Part shown: piece by piece, positions 17,595-27,177 of the stretch
Layout: each line of letters starts with the position of its first letter
Numbering within the stretch: the stretch's first letter is position 1
Assembly (NCBI RefSeq): GCF_011493005.1
Contig: NZ_CP049157.1
Location: 124,001-188,000, forward strand
Reading direction: 5' to 3'
DNA from: Caballeronia sp. SBC1
GTDB lineage: Bacteria > Pseudomonadota > Gammaproteobacteria > Burkholderiales > Burkholderiaceae
DNA length: 64,000 nucleotides
Program-made: the position numbers and the translations under genes
The notes under the pieces: generated by a model
The model's input: only the letters and a program-made list of their open reading frames with translations
Databases searched by the model: none
Told to the model about the DNA's origin: nothing

Positions 17595-18527
17595 ATGAAA
17601 TATCCGGTTCACTTGAACGCGCTTCGGGCATTCGAAGCGAGCGCACGACATCAGAGTTTCTCGGCTGCGGCAACGGAGCTGAACGTTACGTCGGCGGCTG
17701 TAGGGCAACTGGTCCGCGGCCTTGAAGAGTGGTTGGGAGTTCCACTCTTTCACCGCAGCGCCAGCGGCACCATCCGCCTCGTCCCGACCGATACCGCGCA
17801 GCGCGCGCTACCGGATATCCGCGCGGGCTTCGACCGGCTGACCCTGGGACTTGCGCGCCTGCAGGAAGCGTCGACAAACGGTGTGCTGACCGTGACAACG
17901 AGCCCGGCGTTCGCCGCGAAGTGGTTGCTTCCGCGAATCGACCGCTTCCAGCAGGCCCATCCGGAGACCGATCTGCGTCTTGACACAAGCCTCAAGTTGC
18001 TTGATTTCGCAGCTCAGGGTATAGACATTGGCGTGCGATATGGCGCAGGCTCGTGGCCCGGTTTCACTGCCGAGAAGCTGTTTGACGAAGAAATCTATCC
18101 CGTCTGCTCACCTGAATTCCGGCGCAAGAATGGTGGAATTCGAACCCTGTCCGGACTCAAGGGATGCACACTGATTCACGATCTCTCGATGGAAAGCAGT
18201 TCCGGTTTCCCGACCTGGCGCACATGGCTGGAGATGGCTGGTATCCCTGGTGTCGCTTCGAATCGCGGACTTCGCATCAATAACTCGGCTGCCGTGGTGC
18301 AAGCCGCCATCGACGGACACGGCGTTGCCCTTGGCCGGAGTGTCATGGTGCACGACGACCTGGCGGCCGGGCGCCTTGTCCGGCTCTTCAGCCGCACGAC
18401 CTGTCCGTCGCAGCTCGCGTATTACGTGGTCTATCGGCCTGAGTGCGCGGTGCTGCCGCGGCTGTCAGCGTTTCGCGACTGGCTGCAGTCGGAGTCGCTG
18501 ATCATGCAGCAAGGCACCGAAAAATAA
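17595..18527 (+). CDS. LysR-family transcriptional regulator (GcvA-like)
   Basis: This is a 310-residue regulator with an N-terminal winged helix-turn-helix (LNALRAFEASARHQSFSAAA to LEEWLGVPLFHR, residues 6-65) and a periplasmic-binding-protein-like effector domain. The phrases DLRLDTSLKLLDFAAQGIDIGVRYGAG and a final PxRLSAFRDWL stretch are typical of the GcvA/AmpR branch. It faces away from the SDR gene across about 170 bases, so it most likely controls that gene and itself. The ATG at 17595 is chosen because residue M-KYPVHLNALRAFE aligns with family N-termini. Confidence 0.92.
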   Translation: MKYPVHLNALRAFEASARHQSFSAAATELNVTSAAVGQLVRGLEEWLGVPLFHRSASGTIRLVPTDTAQRALPDIRAGFDRLTLGLARLQEASTNGVLTVTTSPAFAAKWLLPRIDRFQQAHPETDLRLDTSLKLLDFAAQGIDIGVRYGAGSWPGFTAEKLFDEEIYPVCSPEFRRKNGGIRTLSGLKGCTLIHDLSMESSSGFPTWRTWLEMAGIPGVASNRGLRINNSAAVVQAAIDGHGVALGRSVMVHDDLAAGRLVRLFSRTTCPSQLAYYVVYRPECAVLPRLSAFRDWLQSESLIMQQGTEK

Positions 18528-18663
18528 GCGTTATTGCCGGGCACGATCGTGACGACGCTCCCGTCTATTGGTTCTTCCGGTCCACCCATTGATGCCACCT
18601 TTTAATCGATGGCATTATTCGTCTACGGTTGTCCCCACCCGAAGCGCTTCAGCGAGCCCGCGA

Positions 18664-19320
18664 ATGTCCTTTCATACCTGGTTTCTTTTCGCAATAGCGT
18701 ATCTGGTCACCACTATTTCGCCCGGACCCAACGTCCTGCTCGTCATCCGCAACACGGTTCGATTCGGCGGCCGCGGCACGGCTGCGACCATTGCCGGAAA
18801 TCTGCTGGCTCAGTTGGTCGTGGTGCTGCTTGTGGCATTGGGTGTGGGCGCGGTGCTCGCAGCCATGCCGCCGTTGTTTCTCGCCATGAAGATCTTGGGT
18901 GCGGTTTATCTCATGTTCCTGGGCGTAAAGCAGTTGAGGAGCGGGAAGAGAAGCGTGAACAAAAGCGGGAAACTTGGGGCAACCGCATCCGTCAATGCAC
19001 TGCCCACGCCCTCTCTCGACAAGCGCAAAATTTTTCGGGAAGCGTTATTGGTTTCGGGAAGCAATCCCAAGACGCTGATCTTCCTGTCTGCGTTCATGCC
19101 GCAGTTCATCACGCACGACCAGCCGCTGCCGGCGCAGTTCATCGTTATGTATCTGACAGTGGCTTGCACCGTGGCGCTGGTTCACACCGTCTACTCGTTC
19201 GGAGTGCGCCGGATTCATAACGGGCTTGGCACAAGCCGGTGGATTGAAGCCCTCAAGCGTTGCAGCGGCCTTGTCTTCTTCGGCTTAGGTATCAAGCTTT
19301 TAACGGCAAGGCAAGCTTGA
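18664..19320 (+). CDS. LysE-family amino acid exporter (RhtB-like)
   Basis: This 218-residue inner membrane protein is of the LysE/RhtB translocator family, which exports amino acids or related metabolites. The N-terminal signature FLFAIAYLVTTISPGPNVLLVIRNTVRFG is present as two adjoining blocks, the second helix holds the conserved GPN, and six hydrophobic segments are expected. A Lys/Arg-rich cytosolic loop (RSGKRSVNKSGKLG) lies between helices three and four, longer than usual. The ATG at 18664 gives the normal family length; the frame is open further upstream. Confidence 0.9.
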   Translation: MSFHTWFLFAIAYLVTTISPGPNVLLVIRNTVRFGGRGTAATIAGNLLAQLVVVLLVALGVGAVLAAMPPLFLAMKILGAVYLMFLGVKQLRSGKRSVNKSGKLGATASVNALPTPSLDKRKIFREALLVSGSNPKTLIFLSAFMPQFITHDQPLPAQFIVMYLTVACTVALVHTVYSFGVRRIHNGLGTSRWIEALKRCSGLVFFGLGIKLLTARQA

Positions 19321-19378
19321 CGATGCGGTCCGCGCGGTTCGTACAGTTACCGCGAACGTCCGTCGGGGAAGACGCCCC

Positions 19379-20644
19379 TCACCTCACCGGCTGGGTTCTC
19401 GCCCATCGATTCAATCCAGCGCAAACAAGCAACAACGAAGCCGTCACGAAGAACACCGCGCGCAAGCCGACGTGCGCACCGATCTGGCCGCCAATCAACG
19501 GGCCTATAACCTGCCCGCTGAACTGCGCCGATTGCAGATAGCCGAGCGTCTTGCCGGAATTGTGATCGGCGACTGCGTGCCGGATCTCCTTGGCTATCGA
19601 TGGAAGCAGTCCTGCGAGTGTCATCCCCATCAAGCCGCGAAGAATGGCCAACTGCCACCATTCGGTGACGAACGCCTGCGGGACCATTACCAAGCTGGTA
19701 GCAATCAAACACCCGATGATGACCTTCGAGCTTCCGATGCGATCAGCGAGCGCGCCAAAACGCGCGGCCGTCAACATGCTGCCGAATGCCGATGCCGCCA
19801 TCACGATCCCGGCCGTGCGCGCGAGATGGTCGCCCGGCACGCCGAGTTGCCCGATATAAACAGTGATGATCGGCTCGATCGACATGTTGGCGAGCAACAC
19901 CATCATTGCCGTCACCAGCAGCGCGAGGATCACCGCCCGGTTGATTGTGGGAGGCAAGGCCGCGCCGGCGTCGGTACGCTTCTTCACGTCGGTCGTACGA
20001 TCGAAGTCTTCGCGCACAACCACAATGGTCAGCAACGCAGCCACGGCGATGATCGCGCCGCCCACGAAGAACGTGCCGCGGATGCCGACGTATGTCGGCA
20101 GGAAACCGCCGACCAGCGGCCCCACGAGATTGCCCGCGAACGCACCCGTCGACAGCACGCCCAGCGCCCAGCCTGCGCGCTCACGTGGCGCCTGCGTGCC
20201 GACCATGACGATCGAAGCGGAGGCATAACCGCCGATCAGCCCCGCGATCAGCCGCAATACGACCAGCTCCGTCAGGTTATGCGCGAGTCCGATCAACGAC
20301 ATCACGATCGCCATGCCAACCGCCGCACGGATCAGCATGGGCTTGCGGCCATAACGGTCCGCCAGGCGTCCCCAGAGTGGCGCGGTAATCGCAGTGCCGA
20401 AGAACGTTGCCCCGAATGCGACACCCGACCACTGCACGACCGCCGCCGGAGAACTCACGCCCAACTGCTGCACATACAGCGGCAGGAACGGCAGCAGCAT
20501 GCTGAGACTGAGCAGCGTTGTAAAAGACCCGAATACGCAGACAAATAGATTGCGCCGCCAGTATGGCGCGTTGCGTTCGGCATAGCTGAGCCTCTGGACA
20601 TGTCCGTCCATCGGCATGAGAGAACTGGTTGCTTGCGGATTCAT
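19379..20644 (-). CDS. Multidrug efflux-type MFS transporter
   Basis: This is a 12-helix major facilitator of 421 residues. The loop 2-3 signature GRLADRYGRKPML is present, and the N-terminal half carries MLLPFLPLYVQQLGV. The layout is that of the drug:H+ antiporter group. An in-frame start at 20737 is possible, but MNPQATSS at 20644 is preferred because the longer version would extend into the divergent promoter region. It is divergent from the LysR gene at 20791, which probably regulates it. The substrate is unknown. Confidence 0.88.
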   Translation of the reverse strand: MNPQATSSLMPMDGHVQRLSYAERNAPYWRRNLFVCVFGSFTTLLSLSMLLPFLPLYVQQLGVSSPAAVVQWSGVAFGATFFGTAITAPLWGRLADRYGRKPMLIRAAVGMAIVMSLIGLAHNLTELVVLRLIAGLIGGYASASIVMVGTQAPRERAGWALGVLSTGAFAGNLVGPLVGGFLPTYVGIRGTFFVGGAIIAVAALLTIVVVREDFDRTTDVKKRTDAGAALPPTINRAVILALLVTAMMVLLANMSIEPIITVYIGQLGVPGDHLARTAGIVMAASAFGSMLTAARFGALADRIGSSKVIIGCLIATSLVMVPQAFVTEWWQLAILRGLMGMTLAGLLPSIAKEIRHAVADHNSGKTLGYLQSAQFSGQVIGPLIGGQIGAHVGLRAVFFVTASLLLVCAGLNRWARTQPVR

Positions 20645-20741
20645 GAGTGCCTCGAGCGTTCTATCCGACATTGAGCGACGGCCGGAAGCAAGTACATCAA
20701 TCCGGGTCACCATCGCAAAGAAGTAGACCGCTTGCATATTA

Positions 20742-20785
20742 TCTCAATTTGGGAATATGATGTTTACATCGTTCTCTAATTGAGA
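20742..20785. promoter_or_regulatory. Inverted repeat TCTCAATT/AATTGAGA in the divergent MFS-LysR promoter region
   Basis: TCTCAATT at 20742-20749 and its exact reverse complement AATTGAGA at 20778-20785 lie just upstream of the LysR start at 20791. A distant dyad in a divergent LysR/target region is a typical autoregulatory LysR site. The second half-site overlaps the expected ribosome binding region of the LysR gene. Confidence 0.45.
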
Positions 20786-20790
20786 TTTTT

Positions 20791-21699
20791 ATGGATCACA
20801 CCAGTCTCGACATTTTTCGCGTCGTCGCCGCCGAACTCAGCGTGACCCGGGCGGCCAAGCGGCTCGGCCGCGTGCAGTCGAACGTAACCACGCGAATCCA
20901 GCAACTCGAGGAGGAACTGGGGGTGGCACTGTTTCGGCGCGACGGCAATCGTCTTACGCTGAGCGCGGAAGGCGAACGTTTTCTCGGGTACGCGAACCGA
21001 ATGCTCGCGCTGGCTGACGAAGCGCGACAAGTGCTGAGCCCGCAAGCGCCCTCGGGCACGCTCAGAATCGGCACCATGGAAAGTACGGCCGCGGCTCGTC
21101 TTCCTGCACCGCTTGCCGCCCTTCATGTGCAGTACCCCGACGTCCAGCTCAGGATTTCGACGGCGCCATCGCGACAAATGATCGAACAGGTTCGCACTGG
21201 TCTGCTGGATTGCGCGTTCGCTGCGCTCCCGCCCTGTGGCGAGATGGCATCGGCATCCGATCTCGAAGCGGCCGGGCTTCACGGCGAACCAGTCTTTCGC
21301 GAGGAAATTCTGCTCGTGCTGCCGCCCGGACATGCCGCCGTTCGTCAGGGCGCGGATATCACCGTGCGTTCGCTTGCCGCGTTTGCAGAAGGCTGCAGCT
21401 ACCGCCTGCTAGCCGAAGAGTGGTTTGGCCAGGACAGGTCACCGCTCGACATTCAGGAGGTCGGGTCCTATCACAGCATGCTGGCGTGCGTTGCGGCAGG
21501 CGGTTGCGTGTCCCTCGTGCCGCGCAGCGTGCTCGAGTTGCTACGTGAACCGCCCGACTTCCGAACCCATGTTGTGGCGAAGGTAGATACCTGGCTCATC
21601 CATCGAAACGGATACGAGACCGCGGCGTTGAACGCACTGCGCGAAGCACTTACACCGTTCGTGTCGAAGCATCACGCAGCAAGGAGAAAATCATCATGA
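20791..21699 (+). CDS. LysR-family transcriptional regulator
   Basis: The 302-residue protein has a LysR helix-turn-helix at residues 3-62 (LDIFRVVAAELSVTRAAKRL, then RIQQLEEELGVALFRR) and a substrate-binding domain starting GTLRIGTMESTAAARLPAPL. It sits between two MFS transporters, one divergent (19379-20644) and one overlapping downstream by four bases (ATGA), so it probably controls efflux in both directions. Confidence 0.93.
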   Translation: MDHTSLDIFRVVAAELSVTRAAKRLGRVQSNVTTRIQQLEEELGVALFRRDGNRLTLSAEGERFLGYANRMLALADEARQVLSPQAPSGTLRIGTMESTAAARLPAPLAALHVQYPDVQLRISTAPSRQMIEQVRTGLLDCAFAALPPCGEMASASDLEAAGLHGEPVFREEILLVLPPGHAAVRQGADITVRSLAAFAEGCSYRLLAEEWFGQDRSPLDIQEVGSYHSMLACVAAGGCVSLVPRSVLELLREPPDFRTHVVAKVDTWLIHRNGYETAALNALREALTPFVSKHHAARRKSS

Positions 21700-22892
21700 G
21701 CACGAGCACGATTCGAAAGGCTTCATCGACAGCCAGCCAAGGCATGGCAGCGCTGATCGCCGCGCTCGTCATGGCGGTCGGCATCGGGTTCGGACGCTTT
21801 GCGTTCACGGGCATTTACCCGGTCATGGTCAGCGATGCCGTGCTGACCGTGCACCAGGGCACGCTCGCCGCATCGGCGAACTATGCGGGTTATCTGGCCG
21901 GAGCGCTGCTGACTGCTGCAGTGCATCCGCGACACTCGCGCAGGCTGTGCATGCTTGCGCTCGCGGGCATCGTGGTGTGTCTCGGAGTGACGGCGCTGTT
22001 GAATGCGCCCTGTCTGATCATCGCGATGCGCGGCATCACGGGCGCCGTCAGCGCGGTCACCATGGTGGCGGCTTCGCTCTGGCTGCTGCAACATCGCGGC
22101 CACGCGGGCGGTGCCCCGTTGTTATATGCAGGTGTTGGCATGGGCATTGTGCTGTCGTCGGAAATGCTGGTCGCGGGACGTGCGTTCAACCTCCATAGCG
22201 CCGGGCTTTGGTGGGTATTGGCAGCAGGCGCATTGATCCTTGCCGCAATTGCGCTGCCGAGTCTCGATGCACGGCCGGTTGACGCCTCCGGCACGCGTGC
22301 AACCGTGCACGGACACGAGTCCTTCCCTGCGCTGGGTGCGGGACGGCTGATCGTGCTCTACGGGCTGGCGGGCTTCGGCTACATCATCACCGCGACCTAT
22401 CTGCCGTTCTTCGTCCGGAACGCACTGGGTTCAATCAATCCTATCCAGATCTGGGCGTTGTTCGGCCTGGGCGCGGTTCCGTCGTGCTTCATCTGGCACG
22501 CGGTCCATATGCGCCTTGGCACGCGGCGCGCGCTGTTCCTGAATCTCGCGCTGCAAGCGATCGGCGTCATCTTGCCGGTGGTGTCGCCCAACCCGGCCGG
22601 GTACCTCGGCAGCGCATTGATCGTTGGCGGTACATTCATGGGCACCACGACAATTTCGATGCTCGCGGGCCGCCGGGTAGCACACACGATGCGCATGAGC
22701 ATTCTCGCCGTGATGACCGCATGCTTTGGCATCGGGCAGATCGTGGGACCGCTCGTCGCCAATGCGATGTACGCACCGCATCATTCGTTTTCGGGATCAT
22801 TGGAGACGGCTGCGGCCGCGCTGAGTGTGGCGGCGCTGCTTTGCATCCGTCTGGGCAGGTTTGGGCAGGGGTCGGCGATTGTCCAGCACTAG
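21696..22892 (+). CDS. YbfB/YjiJ-family MFS transporter
   Basis: The 398-residue membrane protein has the family's N-terminal AALVMAVGIGFGRFAFTGIYP and ANYAGYLAGAL motifs, and about twelve hydrophobic segments. Family members are uncharacterised exporters. The start codon overlaps the stop of the LysR gene, implying one transcript with its own regulator. Confidence 0.9.
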   Translation: MSTSTIRKASSTASQGMAALIAALVMAVGIGFGRFAFTGIYPVMVSDAVLTVHQGTLAASANYAGYLAGALLTAAVHPRHSRRLCMLALAGIVVCLGVTALLNAPCLIIAMRGITGAVSAVTMVAASLWLLQHRGHAGGAPLLYAGVGMGIVLSSEMLVAGRAFNLHSAGLWWVLAAGALILAAIALPSLDARPVDASGTRATVHGHESFPALGAGRLIVLYGLAGFGYIITATYLPFFVRNALGSINPIQIWALFGLGAVPSCFIWHAVHMRLGTRRALFLNLALQAIGVILPVVSPNPAGYLGSALIVGGTFMGTTTISMLAGRRVAHTMRMSILAVMTACFGIGQIVGPLVANAMYAPHHSFSGSLETAAAALSVAALLCIRLGRFGQGSAIVQH

Positions 22893-22998
22893 CATTAGCA
22901 CTGGTGTGCTCGCCGGATGTCTGCAAAAATCCAATCCTGGAGTCTCCGAAGAGATTCGTTCTGCTTCAATACCGCAACGTTGACTGGGACAGGTAACC

Positions 22999-23394
22999 AT
23001 GAAGGGAAGCTGTTTGTGTGGAGCGATTCGCTATGAGGCGGCGGCACTTTCGTCGCCCATCTCGCACTGCCATTGCCAAACGTGCCAGAAGGCTCACGCC
23101 AGCGCGTACGCAACAACGGCGCGAGTGTTGCGGAAAGACTTTCGCTGGACGTCGGGCGCAAGTTTGTTGCGCAGCTTCGAGTCTTCTCCGGGCAAGCTCC
23201 GTCATTTCTGTTCCGTCTGCGGCACCCAACTTATTGCTGAGCGGCCGGAACAAGCTCACATCATTCTGCGGATTCCCACGCTCGACGAAGATCCTGGCGT
23301 AACGCCCGCCATGCATATCTGGACTTCACACGACCAACCCTGGACGACTGAAAACAGCGACATACCAAGGTATTCCGAATGGCCGACCGCATAG
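22999..23394 (+). CDS. GFA-family (CENP-V/Gfa-like) zinc protein
   Basis: The 131-residue beta-fold protein has the zinc-binding cysteines of the family: GSCLCGAIRYE near the start, SHCHCQTCQKAH around residues 29-37, and a later CSVCGTQL. Members are annotated as glutathione-dependent formaldehyde-activating enzymes, but most have no proven function. The ATG follows gggacaggtaacc. It is a single gene with no obvious partner. Confidence 0.9.
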   Translation: MKGSCLCGAIRYEAAALSSPISHCHCQTCQKAHASAYATTARVLRKDFRWTSGASLLRSFESSPGKLRHFCSVCGTQLIAERPEQAHIILRIPTLDEDPGVTPAMHIWTSHDQPWTTENSDIPRYSEWPTA

Positions 23395-23480
23395 TAAGCG
23401 GGAGACGCCGACCGATACCATCCGGTTTAGTCGGCTTACGGTACAGAGCCATGTAGATGAAATGGCAATAGAATAGTTGG

Positions 23481-23990
23481 ATGACTACTTACGCCGCTCT
23501 CTTGCGGGCCGTGAACGTTGGCGGCACCGGCAAGCTCCCCATGTCCGAACTTCGCGCGATGTGCGCCTCCGTTGGTTTTTCCAATGTGCGCACGTATATT
23601 GCCAGCGGCAACGTTGTGTTCGAAAGCAAGCTTTCGGAAGTATCCGTGAAATCGAAGCTGGAGCGTTGTCTTGAGACTTATGCCGGCAAGCCGGTAGGGA
23701 TTCTGATCCGTTCGGGCGCTGAGCTAGCGGCAGTTCTTGCCAACAATCCCTTCAGCTCAGCGGCGCCGAATCAAACCGTCGCAATCTTTCTCGACGCACC
23801 GCCTCCCGCAGATGTGCTGGATAGTGTGAGTGGTCAGCGAACAGAAGAAATCGCACTCGGGACACGCGAGATTTACGTGCACTACAAAGACGGAATAGCC
23901 CGTTCAAAACTTAAAATCCCGGTCGCCGGGACTGGAACCGCTCGCAACATGAATACCGTGGCCACGCTTGTCGAATGGACGGCAGCGTAG
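23481..23990 (+). CDS. DUF1697 domain protein
   Basis: The 169-residue protein starts MTTYAALLRAVNVGGTGKLP and contains SNVRTYIASGNVVFES and a closing ARNMNTVATLVEW, the three conserved blocks of DUF1697. The function is unknown; members are small cytosolic proteins often found as singletons near other stress or detoxification genes, as here. Confidence 0.9.
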   Translation: MTTYAALLRAVNVGGTGKLPMSELRAMCASVGFSNVRTYIASGNVVFESKLSEVSVKSKLERCLETYAGKPVGILIRSGAELAAVLANNPFSSAAPNQTVAIFLDAPPPADVLDSVSGQRTEEIALGTREIYVHYKDGIARSKLKIPVAGTGTARNMNTVATLVEWTAA

Positions 23991-24045
23991 ATGGGTTGTC
24001 ATGGCTTGGATTACAGAATCCCGGCGTGTTTCGCGGAGTGAATCA

Positions 24046-24441
24046 ATGCTGGAAGCAATAACCATAAGCGTCTCTATCGATCGCGATTGGCAAGACCTGT
24101 ACAACGCGATATGGCGTCCTGAAGCGTTCCAGAGTTGGGCGTCGGGACTGGCCGATTCGACGCTCGAAGAGTGCGGCGATCACTGGAAAGCGCACGGCCC
24201 GGAAGGAAGCGTGACCATTCGATTCACCGGGCACAATCCGTTTGGCGTAATGGATCATTACGTTCGCCTGAGCACCGGCGAGGAAATCTACGTGCCGCTG
24301 CGCGTATTTCAAAATGGCGCCGGAGCCGAGGTAGCGTTCACGTTGTTTCGGCAACCGGGTATGTCGGCTGAAAAATTCGAAGCAGACGCGGCCTGGGTGC
24401 GACGCGATCTGGCCGCGCTTTGTGCGCAGTTTTCTTCCTGA
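24046..24441 (+). CDS. SRPBCC-family (START-like) ligand-binding protein
   Basis: The 131-residue protein fits the polyketide cyclase/START-like superfamily: it starts with ITISVSIDRDWQDLYNAIW and then PEAFQSWASGL, and ends in an amphipathic helix DAAWVRRDLAALCAQF. Such proteins bind hydrophobic ligands; none is known here. The ATG at 24046 is preceded by ggagtga at the right distance. Its 3' end overlaps the upstream open frame of the next gene, but not its preferred start. Confidence 0.8.
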   Translation: MLEAITISVSIDRDWQDLYNAIWRPEAFQSWASGLADSTLEECGDHWKAHGPEGSVTIRFTGHNPFGVMDHYVRLSTGEEIYVPLRVFQNGAGAEVAFTLFRQPGMSAEKFEADAAWVRRDLAALCAQFSS

Positions 24442-24535
24442 TTGCCAGCTTCCGATTAAATGGCGGCGTCAGGGTCCGATCAGTAACGTGCAGCTCGCGG
24501 CTTCAGACGAAGACGAACCAACGAGATGGAAAGTC

Positions 24536-25396
24536 ATGAACGACAAGCCAGATGCAGCGCCCGACAGCACAGCAGCGAGAGTCGCCTTGTGGCGCGCTCT
24601 GCATCTTGAGGCCGACCTGCCGCCGCACGTGCTGGAAGACGAAATCGGCCTGAAGCTGCTGGCCCCGGACAAGGACTGGCGCAGCCGCGGAGACATGGAC
24701 CCGCAGTTCACTCGCCCCTTTCGCGCCTCAATAGTGGCTCGTGCCCGCTTCATTGAGGATCTGGTCGTGGAACAGGCCGGCCACGGGCTTGGTCAGTATG
24801 TGATCCTCGGCGCCGGCCTCGACAGCTTCGCACAGCGCAGGCCAGAGGTCGCATCCCGCCTCCGGGTGTTCGAGATTGATCAGCCAGGGCCTCAGGCGTG
24901 GAAGCGTCAACGTCTGATCGAGCTCGGCTTCGGCGTCCCGGAGTGGCTGCGCTTCGTGCCAGTCGATTTCGAGGCAGGAGAGGCTTGGGCGGAAAAGCTC
25001 GCGACCGCCGGCTTCGATGAAAGCAAGCCGGCAATCGTGGTCTCCACAGGCGTCAGCATGTATCTCACCAAAGAGGCGAACATGGCTACGCTGCGCCAGG
25101 TCGCGGCCCTCGCGCGAGGATCGACGCTCGCGATGACATTCCTGCTCCCGCTGGAGATGGCAGACCCCGAGATACGTCCCGGGCTTGAGATGGCGGCGAA
25201 GGGAGCGCGAGCAAGCGGGACACCGTTCCTCAGCTTTTTCACGCCGCAGGAGATCCTGACACTTGCCCGCGAAGCTGGCTTTAGAGAAGCGCGGCACGTC
25301 TCGGCGACCGATCTTTCCGGGCGCTACTTCGCGGGCAGGACAGACGGTCTGCGTCCGCCAAATAACGCGGAAGAGCTGCTGGTAGCAAATACGTAG
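24536..25396 (+). CDS. Class I SAM methyltransferase, leucine carboxyl methyltransferase family (PPM1/LCMT-like)
   Basis: The 286-residue protein has the family's YVILGAGLDSFAQRRPE motif I, VFEIDQPGPQAWKRQRL and STGVSMYLTKEA, where bacterial members usually show an acidic dipeptide plus GVxMYL. Bacterial homologues methylate small molecules or carry unknown roles. The start at 24536 follows gagatggaaag and gives a normal N-terminus. Confidence 0.88.
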   Translation: MNDKPDAAPDSTAARVALWRALHLEADLPPHVLEDEIGLKLLAPDKDWRSRGDMDPQFTRPFRASIVARARFIEDLVVEQAGHGLGQYVILGAGLDSFAQRRPEVASRLRVFEIDQPGPQAWKRQRLIELGFGVPEWLRFVPVDFEAGEAWAEKLATAGFDESKPAIVVSTGVSMYLTKEANMATLRQVAALARGSTLAMTFLLPLEMADPEIRPGLEMAAKGARASGTPFLSFFTPQEILTLAREAGFREARHVSATDLSGRYFAGRTDGLRPPNNAEELLVANT

Positions 25397-25617
25397 CAGT
25401 CCGCACGTGTTGGCATGACCGCGCGCATGAGCGTTTCATTTTGAAAGCTGCAATAGAAGTCATCCCGGGTCGAAGCGCGGTTCAGGATCGAGCTTGTGCC
25501 GATCGCTGACAGGCAAAGGCCGGCCACCTACGACCGCTCGCCAACACTCGCAGTTCGTCAACTGATTGACGTTTTCGCCCGGAAAGCGGCCCTTCCTATG
25601 TTGTTATCAACCAGGCA

Positions 25618-27177
25618 TTAGGCGGATTCACCCGCATCCTCAGGTGCGCCGAACCATCGCGATAAGGCCTGGGCAGTCTCCTTGTCGTCAGGGGCGGCTT
25701 CACTCGCCCAGGCGACGAACCCGTCAGGACGCACCAGTACAGCGCGCAAACCCAGCCGGTCCCTGACGTCGCCTGCGACATAGCTGACCCGGCCTCGCCA
25801 ACGGCTCGCAAGCGCCTGAAGCGATGCGCCTGTATCGAAGTCCAGGAAGAGGCCTTTCCCTTCGCGCAGAAGGCTGCCAACCTTCGTTCCGTCGACCAGT
25901 TCGAAATCAGGCACGCTGCGGCCCGCCAAGGGATGACTGCTGCCAAGATCGTAGCGCAGCGAAATACCCCACACGCGCTCAGCGAAATACGTCGCGCCAT
26001 CGCGGGTCTCGATTAGATCCCGCATGATGGCTTCGAGCGCGCGCGTGCTTTGGGTTGGTCGCATGAGTGCGACTTGCGCGCGCGACCAGTCGAGAACGCG
26101 TGCTCCTACGGGTTGTCGCTCCAGCTGATAGCTGTCGAGTAGACCGGCCGGCGCGACGCCACGGATCGTGGATGCCAGCTTCCAGCCTAGGTTCATCGCG
26201 TCTCCGAGCCCGAGGTTGAGTCCTTGACCGCCCAAAGGAGAATGGATGTGCGCGGCATCGCCCGCGAGCAGCACACGCCCTTTGCGATACGTTGTCACCT
26301 GGTAGGCGCGATCTGTCCAGGTGGTAGCGAGCCGAAGGTTTTTCAGGGTGATTTCTGTGCCGGACACGCGGCGCAAGACCGCCTGCACACGCTCCAGCGT
26401 GATCGGCTGGATCCGGTGAAAAGCGCCGCCGTCGAATTCCACCATCGCGATCGTGCCGGGCTTCGCGTAGGTGTACATGCCGCTCGACGTATAGTGCCGG
26501 CCGGCGCGGAGCGCTTCCGGGTCGGCGATCTCGACTTCGACGGAATAGCCGGTGAACTCAGGATCGGTGCCGACGAAATCGAATCCGCCCGCCTTGCGAA
26601 TCGCACTTCGGCCACCGTCGCAACCGACGAGCCAGCGTCCGCGAAAAGTCTCCCCGCCAGCGAGAACGGTCACATCTTCGTCTGACGCGTGAAATTCGTC
26701 AGCGCTGAAGCCACGCCGAATGTCGGCCCCCATCGCGCACGCTCGGCGGCCCAGGACTGTTTCGAGCGTCTCCAATGCGACTGCCATGCTGGTGTCGGCC
26801 GGGCTTGGCAAGCGATACGGCCACTTCGAGGTGTCGATGTCGTCGTGATAGAACTGGATGCCCGCAAAATGGCCGGCTGGCCGGCGCGGCTGTTGCATCC
26901 AGTGTGCGGTCTTCTTACCCTTGTCTTCGGCATCATTCGCACGCTGAGCCGCGACTATCTCGTCAAGCAACCCACGACGGTAGAGCGCTTCAATTGTGGG
27001 CGTTGAAAGACCGCGCATTCCAAATGGAAGGCGCTTCAAGGGGGAGTGTGGGTCTTCGGATTGCTCCAGCACCAGGACCGATAAGTCCAACAGGCGCAGC
27101 TCGCAGGCGAGAAACAGGCCGACGGGGCCGCCTCCGGCAATTACAACGTCATAGATATCTTGATGATGCTTGTGCAT
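25618..27177 (-). CDS. FAD-dependent aromatic monooxygenase (PheA/TfdB family)
   Basis: This 519-residue NAD(P)H-dependent hydroxylase resembles phenol or polyketide hydroxylases. FAD motif one is VVIAGGGPVGLFLACELR near residue 11, the DG motif is GRWLVGCDGGRSAIRK near residue 180 and the GD motif is VLLAGDAAHIHSPLGGQGLN near residue 300. A C-terminal thioredoxin-like domain (GSLLREGKGLFLDF to RPDGFVAWAS) closes the protein. The substrate is unknown. The ATG at 27177 has tagttcatg upstream; no neighbouring gene points to a pathway. Confidence 0.92.
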   Translation of the reverse strand: MHKHHQDIYDVVIAGGGPVGLFLACELRLLDLSVLVLEQSEDPHSPLKRLPFGMRGLSTPTIEALYRRGLLDEIVAAQRANDAEDKGKKTAHWMQQPRRPAGHFAGIQFYHDDIDTSKWPYRLPSPADTSMAVALETLETVLGRRACAMGADIRRGFSADEFHASDEDVTVLAGGETFRGRWLVGCDGGRSAIRKAGGFDFVGTDPEFTGYSVEVEIADPEALRAGRHYTSSGMYTYAKPGTIAMVEFDGGAFHRIQPITLERVQAVLRRVSGTEITLKNLRLATTWTDRAYQVTTYRKGRVLLAGDAAHIHSPLGGQGLNLGLGDAMNLGWKLASTIRGVAPAGLLDSYQLERQPVGARVLDWSRAQVALMRPTQSTRALEAIMRDLIETRDGATYFAERVWGISLRYDLGSSHPLAGRSVPDFELVDGTKVGSLLREGKGLFLDFDTGASLQALASRWRGRVSYVAGDVRDRLGLRAVLVRPDGFVAWASEAAPDDKETAQALSRWFGAPEDAGESA

